From Caryophanales bacterium UBA4100 (GTDB taxonomy: Bacteria; Bacillota; Bacilli; Paenibacillales; UBA4045), in the NCBI GenBank assembly GCA_002383285.1, contig DFXU01000069.1, forward strand, positions 1-29,962: a DNA stretch of 29,962 bases, given 5' to 3'. Both the position numbers and the translations under genes were made by a program. A model generated the notes under the pieces. It saw nothing but the letters and a program-made list of their open reading frames with translations. It had not been told where the DNA came from and made no database searches. Of the stretch, positions 1 through 7,194 are shown piece after piece. Numbering within the stretch: position 1 is the stretch's first letter; each line of letters opens with the position of its first letter.

Positions 1-3
1 CCA

Positions 4-115
4 AATCGCCGCCACTTCCCGAAAACATTTTGTACGGTTTTTTGTATAAAGTGGCCTCCTAATCGCCGCCAATTGCATGATTTTGTATGATTTTTCATAT
101 AGATTCTTCCAAATC
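4..115. repeat. Two imperfect tandem repeats of about 57 bp
   Basis: The 11-mer AATCGCCGCCA occurs at 4-14 and again at 61-71, a period of 57 bases. The following bases also align: ATTTTGTA followed by a T-rich run at about 28-41 and 80-95, then a TATA-containing stretch and a CCTCCT or CTTCC end. CCAAATC at 1-7 recurs at 109-115, so the window appears to begin at a repeat boundary and the second unit ends where the hydrolase remnant begins. No open frame or recognisable element is seen. More copies may lie to the left of the window. Confidence 0.55.
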
Positions 116-116
116 A

Positions 117-362
117 TTACCCATAATCGGACGGAGTTTGTGACATTCCTAGTCCGGGGTAATCCAGCGCAATCAGACGGCATTCGCCGCTTAATTCTTT
201 GATGACGTTTCGGTAAAGGTAAGACCAGGTGGGGTTTCCGTGTAGGAGTAGAATGACTGGCCCCCGCCCTTCGTCTACGTAATGAATCATGCCATCGCGA
301 TAAGGCATCCAATGGTCCTATAACGGATACTCAGATGCATCTACCTTAAATGGTCTTTGCAT
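117..362 (-). pseudogene. Broken alpha/beta-hydrolase (haloalkane dehalogenase-like), N-terminal remnant
   Basis: Reading leftward, an ATG at 362-360 lies 7 bases after a perfect AGGAGG (375-370). It codes for MQRPFKVDASEYPL, then meets an in-frame TAG at 320-318, and continues in the same frame as DHWMPYRDG. The continuation holds the hallmarks of the haloalkane dehalogenase-like alpha/beta hydrolases: an oxyanion-hole HGNPTWSY segment and a conserved LDYPGLGMS segment. The frame ends at TAA 119-117 after about 80 codons, whereas the family is usually about 280-300 residues, so the nucleophile elbow, acid and histidine are all absent. The 3' part is replaced by non-coding repeat sequence. 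Both the internal stop and the truncation argue for a decayed gene. A short product restarting at ATG 308 is possible but could not be an active hydrolase. It lies divergently beside the HxlR regulator at 550 and may have been its former target. Confidence 0.8.
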
Positions 363-549
363 GTATGTGCCTCCTATCTGCCAATTCATTGTACGCCCCG
401 GTTGCGCACACCCAATAAGGGATTGATATCGATATGAGTAGAATTTTGTGTTTCTGCTCTTCTACAAGACTACAGTGATGTGATATATTTGAAAAGTAGT
501 TACAATAAAGTGCAATAGTTTCATAAAATGAACTATGGGGGAAACATTA

Positions 550-891
550 ATGTTGGATCGCTCTTGTATCGAAGCCATTGATCCTTTACTTGAAATCTTA
601 GAAGGTAAATGGACACTCCCTCTTCTGTTAGAGCTGTTTGTCGGCACCAAGCGATTTGGAGAGCTACGGCGTAGACTACACCCGATTAGCCCGAAAACGT
701 TAACAGATCGACTGCGTTTACTAGAGGAGAAGGGAATTATTACACGAACGTTGTATCCTGGTGTACCCCTGCACGTCGAATATGAGCTAACTGAGCGTGG
801 GTGGAATCTGCAACCTATTTTCTCGGCTATGTGGGCATGGGTTCAGACAAATGGCTTAAGTGCTGAACCTGAAGGGAAAGATATGGCATAG
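550..891 (+). CDS. HxlR-family winged-helix transcriptional regulator
   Basis: A 113-residue protein with the HxlR (MarR-like, DUF24) fold. An N-terminal Cys in LDRSC is followed by the family signature LEGKWTLPLLLEL, then the recognition-helix region GELRRRLHPISPKTLTDRLRLLEEKGII, the wing (PLHVEYELTERG) and a C-terminal dimerisation helix. HxlR/YodB-type proteins commonly sense electrophiles or oxidants through this N-terminal Cys and repress a divergent oxidoreductase or hydrolase gene; sensing here is inference. I chose ATG 550 because GGGGGA at 537-542 sits 7 bases upstream. The ATG at 535 would lack a ribosome binding site and add only five residues. Its divergent neighbour is the broken hydrolase, so the regulator may be orphaned. 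No strong terminator follows it. Confidence 0.85.
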   Translation: MLDRSCIEAIDPLLEILEGKWTLPLLLELFVGTKRFGELRRRLHPISPKTLTDRLRLLEEKGIITRTLYPGVPLHVEYELTERGWNLQPIFSAMWAWVQTNGLSAEPEGKDMA

Positions 892-1027
892 ACATGAATA
901 GAACTGAAGCACGGGAGCGCATACGGTTGGAAGTAAAATGAAGAAGGTACTTGTGGTGGAATTACGCAGGTATAAGTACAGATCAATACGTGGAAAATAA
1001 GTATGGATATTAATGAATTCTGAATAC

Positions 1028-1087
1028 TTGGCAAATGTAACAAAACGGAGTATAATAAATTAAAAGTCAAAGATAGTCAAAGTCAAC
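1028..1087 (+). promoter_or_regulatory. Sigma-A promoter and CtsR operator of the ctsR-clpC operon
   Basis: TTGGCA (1028-1033) and a consensus TATAAT (1051-1056) are separated by exactly 17 bases, predicting transcription from about 1063. A perfect CtsR heptad repeat follows: AGTCAAA (1065-1071), the spacer GAT with A in the centre, then AGTCAAA (1075-1081), matching the known consensus RGTCAAANANRGTCAAA. A further GTCAAC (1082-1087) abuts it as a degenerate third half-site. The operator covers the start site, so bound CtsR would block initiation. This implies autoregulation of ctsR, as in Bacillus subtilis. Confidence 0.92.
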
Positions 1088-1118
1088 AAAAAATCTAGTG
1101 CTGTATGGAGGAGAATCG

Positions 1119-1580
1119 ATGCGTAATATCTCTGATATTATAGAACAATATCTGAAGAGTATTCTGCATACTAGTCCAGCTGGATTAGTAGAGATTCAAC
1201 GTAATGATCTAGCTGATCAATTTCAATGTGTTCCTTCACAAATTAATTACGTGATCAGCACCCGATTTTCATTGGAAAAAGGATTTGTTGTTGAGAGTAA
1301 GCGTGGTGGAGGAGGATATATCCGCATTCAGAAGGTCGATATGCCTGAACAGAATGGTATTCTCGAGCATATTCTACGGACTGTCCGAGAACAGATTGAT
1401 CAGGATTCCGCAGAGGGTCTGATATATCAGCTTGAGGATGCTGGTTACGTTAACACACGGGAGGCAAACTTACTAAAGGCGGCCATCTCGAGAGAATCTT
1501 TGCTGGTTAAGCTTCCATTACGTGATCAAGTCAGAGCAATTATGCTAAAGAATATGCTCGTCTCACTGCTTAGTCACTAA
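1119..1580 (+). CDS. ctsR: CtsR, heat-shock repressor of class III genes
   Basis: A 153-residue DNA-binding repressor of clp genes that is inactivated by heat and removed through McsB/ClpCP. The N-terminal helix-turn-helix (about residues 24-50) is followed by the winged segment KRGGGGYIRI: R62 and the glycine run 63-66 correspond to the DNA-contacting arginine and thermosensing glycine loop described for B. subtilis CtsR. The C-terminal helical part (about 78-150) is the dimerisation and McsB-contacting domain. The start is ATG 1119 because GGAGGA (1107-1112) lies 6 bases upstream; the in-frame GTG at 1098 has no ribosome binding site. It is first gene of an operon with mcsA, mcsB and clpC and has a CtsR box in its own promoter. 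Confidence 0.96.
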   Translation: MRNISDIIEQYLKSILHTSPAGLVEIQRNDLADQFQCVPSQINYVISTRFSLEKGFVVESKRGGGGYIRIQKVDMPEQNGILEHILRTVREQIDQDSAEGLIYQLEDAGYVNTREANLLKAAISRESLLVKLPLRDQVRAIMLKNMLVSLLSH

Positions 1581-1629
1581 CTTCATAACTTTTAGCTTCT
1601 TAAACTCTACTTAGAATAGGGTGATTATC

Positions 1630-2142
1630 ATGCAATGTCAGGAATGCGGTAAGAAAGCAGCTACGTTACACTTCACAAAAATTATTAATGGTGAGAAGTC
1701 AGAGGTTCACTTTTGTGAGAGCTGCGCCCGTGAGAAGGGTGAATTAATTCCGGGAACGACAAATGGCTTCTCTATCCACAATCTGATTTCAGGCCTGCTC
1801 GATTTTGACCAGCATTCACAGAGCACGTTAAATTCGGTTAAACAACCGATACTTCATTGTGAGGAATGCGGTCTATCCTATGCGCAATTTAGTAAGATAG
1901 GTCGATTCGGCTGTAGCTCCTGCTATCAAAGCTTTACGGATCGGTTAGATCCGTTATTGCGAAGAGTGCATGGTAATACCATGCATGTGGGTAAGGTGCC
2001 AAGAAGATCCGGCAGTGATATCCAGGCAAAGCGTGAGGTTGATCGACTTAAGAAGGAACTGAAAGAATGTATAGAACAAGAGGAATTTGAGATTGCTGCA
2101 TCGATAAGAGACCAAATACGCCAGCTCGAGAAGAAAAACTAA
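1630..2142 (+). CDS. mcsA: McsA, zinc-finger activator of the McsB arginine kinase
   Basis: A 170-residue protein that binds and stimulates McsB. Four CxxC pairs are visible: CQEC (residues 3-6) and CESC in the first module, then CEEC and CSSC in the second, consistent with two zinc-binding units. The C-terminus (REVDRLKKELKECIEQEEFE and on to RDQIRQLEKK) is a UVR-type coiled-coil motif like the one in the ClpC middle domain. ATG 1630 is preferred over GTG 1621: GGGTGA (1619-1624) provides the ribosome binding site, and McsA homologues begin M-x-C-Q-E-C. It is followed after 29 bases by mcsB. Confidence 0.95.
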   Translation: MQCQECGKKAATLHFTKIINGEKSEVHFCESCAREKGELIPGTTNGFSIHNLISGLLDFDQHSQSTLNSVKQPILHCEECGLSYAQFSKIGRFGCSSCYQSFTDRLDPLLRRVHGNTMHVGKVPRRSGSDIQAKREVDRLKKELKECIEQEEFEIAASIRDQIRQLEKKN

Positions 2143-2171
2143 TCATGATCAAATGTATTAGGAGGGGTGAT

Positions 2172-3233
2172 ATGGGACAGGATAGTTTTTTTAATCAGGC
2201 ACTCAGTGAATGGATGAAAGGCAGCGGTCCGGAATCAGACATTGTGATTAGTAGTCGTATTCGTCTGGCGAGGAATCTGCAAAGTTTACCCTTTCCAGTA
2301 TTAGCCTCTGATGAGCATTCTCTAGACACACTAAATCGTGTTAAGGTTTTACTCGATTCTGATGATCTGAATGAAATAAGCGCTTTTGAGCTGCTTCTAT
2401 TAGATGAGATGAACGATCTGTCGAAGAGAGTTCTCGTCGAGAAGCATCTCATTAGTCCAGCCTTAGCCAATGAATCGAAGAACGGAGCGGTTATGCTAAG
2501 TGAGAATGAGTCCATTAGTATTATGGTGAATGAAGAGGACCACTTGCGTATACAGATCTTACATCCTGGATTTCAAATAAAAGAGGCCTGGGATTTATGT
2601 AATCAGATTGATGATATCTTTGAATCTCAATTGGACTATGCATATGATGAGAAGCGAGGATACTTAACAAGCTGTCCTACCAATGTTGGAACAGGAATAC
2701 GCGCTTCTGTTATGATGCATTTGCCAGCGCTTGTGCTGACTCAGCAGATCAGTCGAATTCTATCTGCGATCGCTCAGGTGGGTTTAGTCGTTCGTGGTTT
2801 ATATGGAGAAGGCAGCGAAGCTACTGGTAACCTGTTTCAAATATCGAATCAGATCACGCTCGGACAATCGGAAGAGGATATTATAGATAATCTTTACAGC
2901 GTGGCTCGCCAAATAGTCGAGCATGAGAGGGCAGCCAGAGATAAGCTACTATCTGAATCGAAAATTCGCGCTCTTGATCGGGTCAACCGTTCATATGGCA
3001 TCTTATCAAATGCTGTGATTATAGATTCTAAAGAAGCGTCACAGAGATTATCTGATGTACGCCTTGGTGTTGATCTAGGTTTACTCAAGCAGACAAATGC
3101 CCAAGCATTGAACGAATTAATGGTGATGACACAGCCCGGATACCTTCAGCAATATGCTGGAGAGGCATTATCTGCAGATGAGAGAGATTTACGAAGAGCT
3201 GAATTGATTCGTTCACGATTGGCGCATCAATGA
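2172..3233 (+). CDS. mcsB: McsB, protein arginine kinase
   Basis: A 353-residue phosphagen-kinase-like enzyme that phosphorylates arginines on CtsR and on aggregated proteins, marking them for ClpCP. Visible motifs: SSRIRLARN (27-35) for nucleotide binding, NEEDHLRI (120-127) with the catalytic acid pair, CPTNVGTGIRAS (168-179) with the guanidino-kinase Cys at 168, and the C-terminal allosteric phospho-arginine motif RDLRRA (338-343, pattern RDxxRA). All key residues are present and the length matches the family. ATG 2172 follows AGGAGGGGTG (2160-2169); the upstream in-frame ATG 2145 lacks a site. It lies between mcsA and clpC, as in B. subtilis. Confidence 0.96.
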   Translation: MGQDSFFNQALSEWMKGSGPESDIVISSRIRLARNLQSLPFPVLASDEHSLDTLNRVKVLLDSDDLNEISAFELLLLDEMNDLSKRVLVEKHLISPALANESKNGAVMLSENESISIMVNEEDHLRIQILHPGFQIKEAWDLCNQIDDIFESQLDYAYDEKRGYLTSCPTNVGTGIRASVMMHLPALVLTQQISRILSAIAQVGLVVRGLYGEGSEATGNLFQISNQITLGQSEEDIIDNLYSVARQIVEHERAARDKLLSESKIRALDRVNRSYGILSNAVIIDSKEASQRLSDVRLGVDLGLLKQTNAQALNELMVMTQPGYLQQYAGEALSADERDLRRAELIRSRLAHQ

Positions 3234-3269
3234 TGTAAACGATATAATAAGATGATGGAGGTGTTGAGT

Positions 3270-5708
3270 ATGATGTTCGGTAGATTCACTGAACGTGCAC
3301 AGAAGGTTCTGGCACTTGCCCAAGAGGAAGCAGTTCGATTAGGTCATAACAATATCGGAACAGAACACATACTATTAGGTCTCATCCGTGAAGGTGAAGG
3401 CATTGCTGCTAAAGCCCTGATTGCCTTAGGACTTGGATTGGAGAAAATCCAGGATGAAGTGGAATCATTAATTGGACGTGGTCAAGAGCAGCCTACGAAT
3501 ATTGCTTATACGCCGAGAGCCAAGAAGGTTATCGAATTATCGATGGATGAAGCGCGGAAGCTAGGTCATACGTACGTAGGGACAGAGCATATACTGCTAG
3601 GATTGATTCGTGAAGGTGAAGGTGTAGCAGCAAGAGTTCTGAATAACCTGGGTGTTAGTCTGAATAAAGCGAGACAACAGGTTCTACAGCTATTAGGCAG
3701 CAGTGAGAGTGTGTCTACGAGCCATGGTACCAATGCGAATGTAAGCACGCCAACGCTTGATAGCCTGGCAAGAGATTTAACAGTCATCGCGCGTGAAGGT
3801 AATTTGGATCCAGTTATCGGTAGATCCAAGGAAATCGAACGTGTTATTCAGGTGTTGAGTCGGAGAACGAAGAATAATCCTGTTCTCATTGGTGAGCCGG
3901 GTGTTGGTAAAACTGCAATTGCTGAAGGGTTAGCTCAGAAGATTGTGAACAACGAAATTCCAGAAACACTTCGCGATAAGCGTGTAATGACTTTGGATAT
4001 GGGCTCTGTTGTAGCAGGCACGAAGTATCGTGGTGAATTCGAGGATCGCTTGAAGAAGATTATGGATGAAATTCGTCAAGCAGGTAATGTCATTATATTC
4101 ATTGATGAATTGCATACATTAATCGGAGCTGGTGGCGCTGAAGGAGCGATTGATGCTTCTAACATCCTCAAGCCTGCACTGGCACGTGGAGAGCTTCAAT
4201 GTATTGGTGCGACTACATTAGATGAATATCGCAAGTATATTGAGAAGGATGCTGCATTAGAGCGCCGCTTCCAGCCAATAATGGTGGATCAACCTACACC
4301 GGAAGAGGCTATTCTCATCCTACACGGATTACGTGATCGCTATGAAGCACATCACCGGGTGAAAATTACGGATGAAGCTATCGAGCAAGCGGTTAAATTA
4401 TCTGATCGATATATCCCAGATCGTTTCTTGCCGGATAAGGCAATCGATCTCATCGATGAGGCAAGCTCTAAGGTTAGATTGCGCTCTTATACGGTACCAC
4501 CAAACTTAAAGCAGCTTGAAAGTAAGCTGGATGATATACGCAAGGAGAAGGACTCGGCTGTTCAAAGCCAAGAATTTGAGAAAGCCGCATCTCTTCGCGA
4601 TACAGAACAGAAGATGCGTGAAGAGCTCGATCGTACGAAGAACGAGTGGAAGGAAAAGCAAGGTCGCACCGATACGGCAGTTACACCGGAGGATATAGCT
4701 CAGATTGTAGCTAGCTGGACGGGTATTCCCGTTAGTCAGCTTGCAGAAGAAGAGACTGATCGATTATTGAAGATGGAGAGTATTCTTCACGAACGAATAA
4801 TCGGCCAAGACGAAGCTGTCGTAGCTGTTAGTAAAGCGATCCGCAGAGCAAGGGCAGGTCTTAAGGATCCGAAGCGTCCGATAGGCTCATTCATCTTCTT
4901 GGGACCAACAGGGGTTGGTAAAACTGAATTAGCTCGTGCATTAGCGGAGTCGATGTTCGGGGATGAGAATGCTGTCATTCGCATAGATATGTCTGAATAT
5001 ATGGAGAAGCATTCCACATCCAGATTAGTTGGGGCTCCTCCGGGCTATGTGGGCTATGAAGAGGGCGGTCAATTGACCGAGAAAGTTCGCCGCAAGCCAT
5101 ATTCGGTAATCCTACTCGATGAAATTGAGAAGGCTCATCCAGAAGTATTCAATATTCTGCTGCAGGTACTTGAGGATGGTCGGTTGACTGATTCCAAGGG
5201 ACGCTCTGTAGATTTCCGCAATACATTGATCATCATGACTTCCAATGTTGGCGCGGAGATGATCAAGAAGAATTCTTCACTCGGATTTACAGCTGCACAG
5301 GATTCCGGCAAAGATTATGCGAATATGAAGGACAAAGTAACAGGTGAACTGAAGAAGAGCTTCCGTCCAGAGTTCTTGAATCGTATCGATGAAATCATCG
5401 TATTCCATTCATTGGATGAGACACACATCCTGCGCATTGTATCCTTAATGTCAGAGGAGCTTCGTAAGCGCCTGAATGAGCAAGAGATTGACTTCGTTCT
5501 AACGGATGGGGCTAAGAAATTCCTTGCGAAGGAAGGCTATGATCCAACCTATGGAGCGAGGCCCCTACGAAGGGCAATTCAGAAGCATATCGAGGATCGA
5601 CTGTCAGAGGAAATGCTCATAGGTTCAATTGCGAAAGGCCATTCATTGATCATTGATGAGAAGGACGGCGCCTTAACCGTTGAGCATAATAAAGAAGTAA
5701 CCGCGTAA
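3270..5708 (+). CDS. clpC: ClpC, AAA+ unfoldase of the ClpCP protease
   Basis: An 812-residue Hsp100 ATPase. In order: the N-domain double Clp repeat (about 1-150), AAA module 1 with Walker A GEPGVGKT (208-215), the coiled middle domain with a UVR-like segment (about 413-460) where McsB/MecA-type adaptors act, AAA module 2 with Walker A GPTGVGKT (545-552) and sensor NRIDEIIVF, then the D2-small domain. It feeds arginine-phosphorylated or adaptor-delivered proteins to ClpP, which is not in this window. The start is ATG 3270 (MMFGRFTERAQK), 6 bases after GGAGGTG (3257-3263); ATG 3252 overlaps no usable site. It is the last gene of the CtsR operon here: a strong hairpin follows, unlike B. subtilis, where radA and disA are cotranscribed. 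Confidence 0.97.
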   Translation: MMFGRFTERAQKVLALAQEEAVRLGHNNIGTEHILLGLIREGEGIAAKALIALGLGLEKIQDEVESLIGRGQEQPTNIAYTPRAKKVIELSMDEARKLGHTYVGTEHILLGLIREGEGVAARVLNNLGVSLNKARQQVLQLLGSSESVSTSHGTNANVSTPTLDSLARDLTVIAREGNLDPVIGRSKEIERVIQVLSRRTKNNPVLIGEPGVGKTAIAEGLAQKIVNNEIPETLRDKRVMTLDMGSVVAGTKYRGEFEDRLKKIMDEIRQAGNVIIFIDELHTLIGAGGAEGAIDASNILKPALARGELQCIGATTLDEYRKYIEKDAALERRFQPIMVDQPTPEEAILILHGLRDRYEAHHRVKITDEAIEQAVKLSDRYIPDRFLPDKAIDLIDEASSKVRLRSYTVPPNLKQLESKLDDIRKEKDSAVQSQEFEKAASLRDTEQKMREELDRTKNEWKEKQGRTDTAVTPEDIAQIVASWTGIPVSQLAEEETDRLLKMESILHERIIGQDEAVVAVSKAIRRARAGLKDPKRPIGSFIFLGPTGVGKTELARALAESMFGDENAVIRIDMSEYMEKHSTSRLVGAPPGYVGYEEGGQLTEKVRRKPYSVILLDEIEKAHPEVFNILLQVLEDGRLTDSKGRSVDFRNTLIIMTSNVGAEMIKKNSSLGFTAAQDSGKDYANMKDKVTGELKKSFRPEFLNRIDEIIVFHSLDETHILRIVSLMSEELRKRLNEQEIDFVLTDGAKKFLAKEGYDPTYGARPLRRAIQKHIEDRLSEEMLIGSIAKGHSLIIDEKDGALTVEHNKEVTA

Positions 5709-5734
5709 TTTAATGTATATGTAAGAAAGCTGGA

Positions 5735-5776
5735 GCTGTCATAATCACTGATTTCTGTGATTGTGGCGGCTTTTTG
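5735..5776 (+). terminator. Intrinsic terminator after clpC
   Basis: A 14-bp stem (5735-5748 with 5757-5770, including a few G-T pairs), loop TGATTTCT, followed by TTTTTG. It closes the ctsR operon 26 bases after the clpC stop. Confidence 0.92.
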
Positions 5777-5800
5777 TTTGCTTCCTATGCGTTGTTGGAA

Positions 5801-5836
5801 ATTCTTATGGTCGCATGAACCATAATGCATAAGAAT
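5801..5836. promoter_or_regulatory. Inverted repeat upstream of the aldo/keto reductase gene (possible operator)
   Basis: ATTCTTATG (5801-5809) and CATAAGAAT (5828-5836) are perfect 9-bp inverted halves. Nested inside are TTATGG (5805-5810) and CCATAA (5820-5825), also inverted. There is no T-tract, so it is not a terminator. It lies 75-110 bases ahead of the reductase start, where an operator might sit, but I found no convincing -35/-10 pair with proper spacing. Regulatory function is inferred. Confidence 0.4.
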
Positions 5837-5910
5837 GCCTACCGAGAAGGATAACAATCCTATGATAAAATTGGAATTAGATAATCACGATATTATAGGA
5901 GGGAACAACC

Positions 5911-6741
5911 TTGAAAATTTCAAGCATTACAGATACGGTTACTTTAAACAATGGTGTTACAATGCCACGTCTAGGTTTTGGTGTATTCAAGGTACAAGAT
6001 GGTCAGGAAGTAATTAATTCCGTGAAGTCCGCTATTGAAACTGGGTACCGTGCCATCGATACAGCTGCTGCTTACAACAATGAGGAGGGTGTAGGACAAG
6101 CCATCCGTGAATCTGGTGTGCCACGCGAGCAGTTATTCATAACTACTAAGGTATGGAACAGTCGTCAAGGCTATGATACGACATTGGAAGCTTTCGAGGA
6201 AAGTCGTCGCAAGCTTGGACTAGAATATCTTGATTTATATTTAGTACATTGGCCAGTCAAGGGGAAGTACAAGGAAACATGGCGCGCGCTTGAGAAATTG
6301 TACAATGATGGTGTAGTTAGGGCGATTGGTGTTAGTAACTTCCAAACTCACCACCTCGATGATCTCTTCACCGATAACACAATCGTACCAGTAGTTAATC
6401 AAATCGAATATAGTCCTCTTCTGACACAAGAGAAGGTTAAGGCATATTGCGATGCCAAGAATATTTATATAACTGCATGGAGCCCTCTTATGCAAGGCCA
6501 CTTGGATTTACCGCTCTTAACTCAGCTAAGCAGTAAGTATGGAAAATCGCCTGCTCAAATTGTCATTCGCTGGGATTTACAGAAGGGCGTACTGACTATT
6601 CCGAAATCAATTAATCCGGGGCGAATTCGTGAGAATGCGAATGTCTTCGATTTTGAATTATCTACGGAAGATGTAGCAGCGCTTGATGCATTAAATCAGG
6701 ATCACCGATTTGGATCACATCCAGACACATTCACATTCTAA
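5911..6741 (+). CDS. Aldo/keto reductase (YvgN/YtbE-like)
   Basis: A 276-residue NADPH-dependent carbonyl reductase of the AKR5 type, related to B. subtilis YvgN (glyoxal/methylglyoxal reductase). The catalytic tetrad is intact: D50, Y55 (DTAAAY), K80 (TTKVWN) and H113 (LVHWP). The family signature GVSNF, the NQIEYSPL segment and the coenzyme-binding IPKSINPGRIREN near the C-terminus are visible. The start is TTG 5911, 6 bases after AGGAGGG (5898-5904); no ATG fits. It stands alone between two terminators, inserted between clpC and radA, so it is not part of the heat-shock operon. The physiological substrate cannot be read from sequence. Confidence 0.92.
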   Translation: MKISSITDTVTLNNGVTMPRLGFGVFKVQDGQEVINSVKSAIETGYRAIDTAAAYNNEEGVGQAIRESGVPREQLFITTKVWNSRQGYDTTLEAFEESRRKLGLEYLDLYLVHWPVKGKYKETWRALEKLYNDGVVRAIGVSNFQTHHLDDLFTDNTIVPVVNQIEYSPLLTQEKVKAYCDAKNIYITAWSPLMQGHLDLPLLTQLSSKYGKSPAQIVIRWDLQKGVLTIPKSINPGRIRENANVFDFELSTEDVAALDALNQDHRFGSHPDTFTF

Positions 6742-6785
6742 TCTGGAATCCTTCCGTAAATCCTTATTCAATAAAATCTATGTAA

Positions 6786-6820
6786 AGAATCGGAGCTAGG
6801 AATAGCTCTGGTTCTTTTTT
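6786..6820 (+). terminator. Intrinsic terminator after the aldo/keto reductase
   Basis: A 12-bp stem, 6786-6797 with 6804-6815, six-base loop AGGAAT, and a T-run to 6820. Confidence 0.9.
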
Positions 6821-6882
6821 GAGTTTGCAGAATCGTGTATACTTAGATTACTTATTCGAATTATGAGGGGAACGTATATGGC

Positions 6883-7155
6883 ATGAGATTCATACTGATT
6901 CTAACAGCTGTTGCTATAGCCGTTGCAATCGTAACTTATTTACTGCATAAAATAAAGATTCGCTGGATGAAATATACACCTGCTGTATTGTTACTTCTAC
7001 TTACTCTTCTTATGATTATGATGACACAATTCGGCTTTGGTGAAGGCATGCAAGATCTTGCGTGGATTGTAATAGCAATTATAAGCTTTGCCGGAGCACT
7101 TGGTGGAGGAATCACTGCACTTGTACTCGAATGGTTGAGCCGTAAACGGAGCTAG
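6883..7155 (+). CDS. Small three-helix membrane protein, unknown function
   Basis: A 90-residue very hydrophobic protein with three predicted membrane segments (about residues 2-21, 31-52 and 59-84), a basic loop HKIKIRWMK after the first, and a basic tail SRKRS. I do not recognise a named family. The start is uncertain. GAGGGG (6865-6870) best fits an ATG at 6878, but that ATG opens only a two-codon frame (ATG GCA TGA), whose stop overlaps the ATG at 6883 that begins this protein. Translation would then start at 6883 with a long 12-base spacing, or by re-initiation. TATACT at 6838-6843 may be a -10, with only a poly-T stretch at the -35 position. A T-run follows the stop, but without a good stem. 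Confidence 0.65.
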   Translation: MRFILILTAVAIAVAIVTYLLHKIKIRWMKYTPAVLLLLLTLLMIMMTQFGFGEGMQDLAWIVIAIISFAGALGGGITALVLEWLSRKRS

Positions 7156-7194
7156 TGCGCTTTTTTTTTCTAAGAGAATAAAGGACGTGTGAGA

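Noticed and set aside
485..522. AGTAGTT...AATAGTT direct repeats before the HxlR gene as its operator
   Set aside because: The resemblance to known YodB/HxlR sites is partial and short, and no clear promoter could be placed beside them.
938..1000. 20-codon frame beginning MKKVLVVEL between the HxlR gene and ctsR
   Set aside because: Very short, no recognisable family, and only a weak GGAAG upstream; no reason to call it a gene.
7149..7170. T-run of nine as terminator of the small membrane protein gene
   Set aside because: The preceding sequence gives only a three-pair stem, too weak for an intrinsic terminator call.
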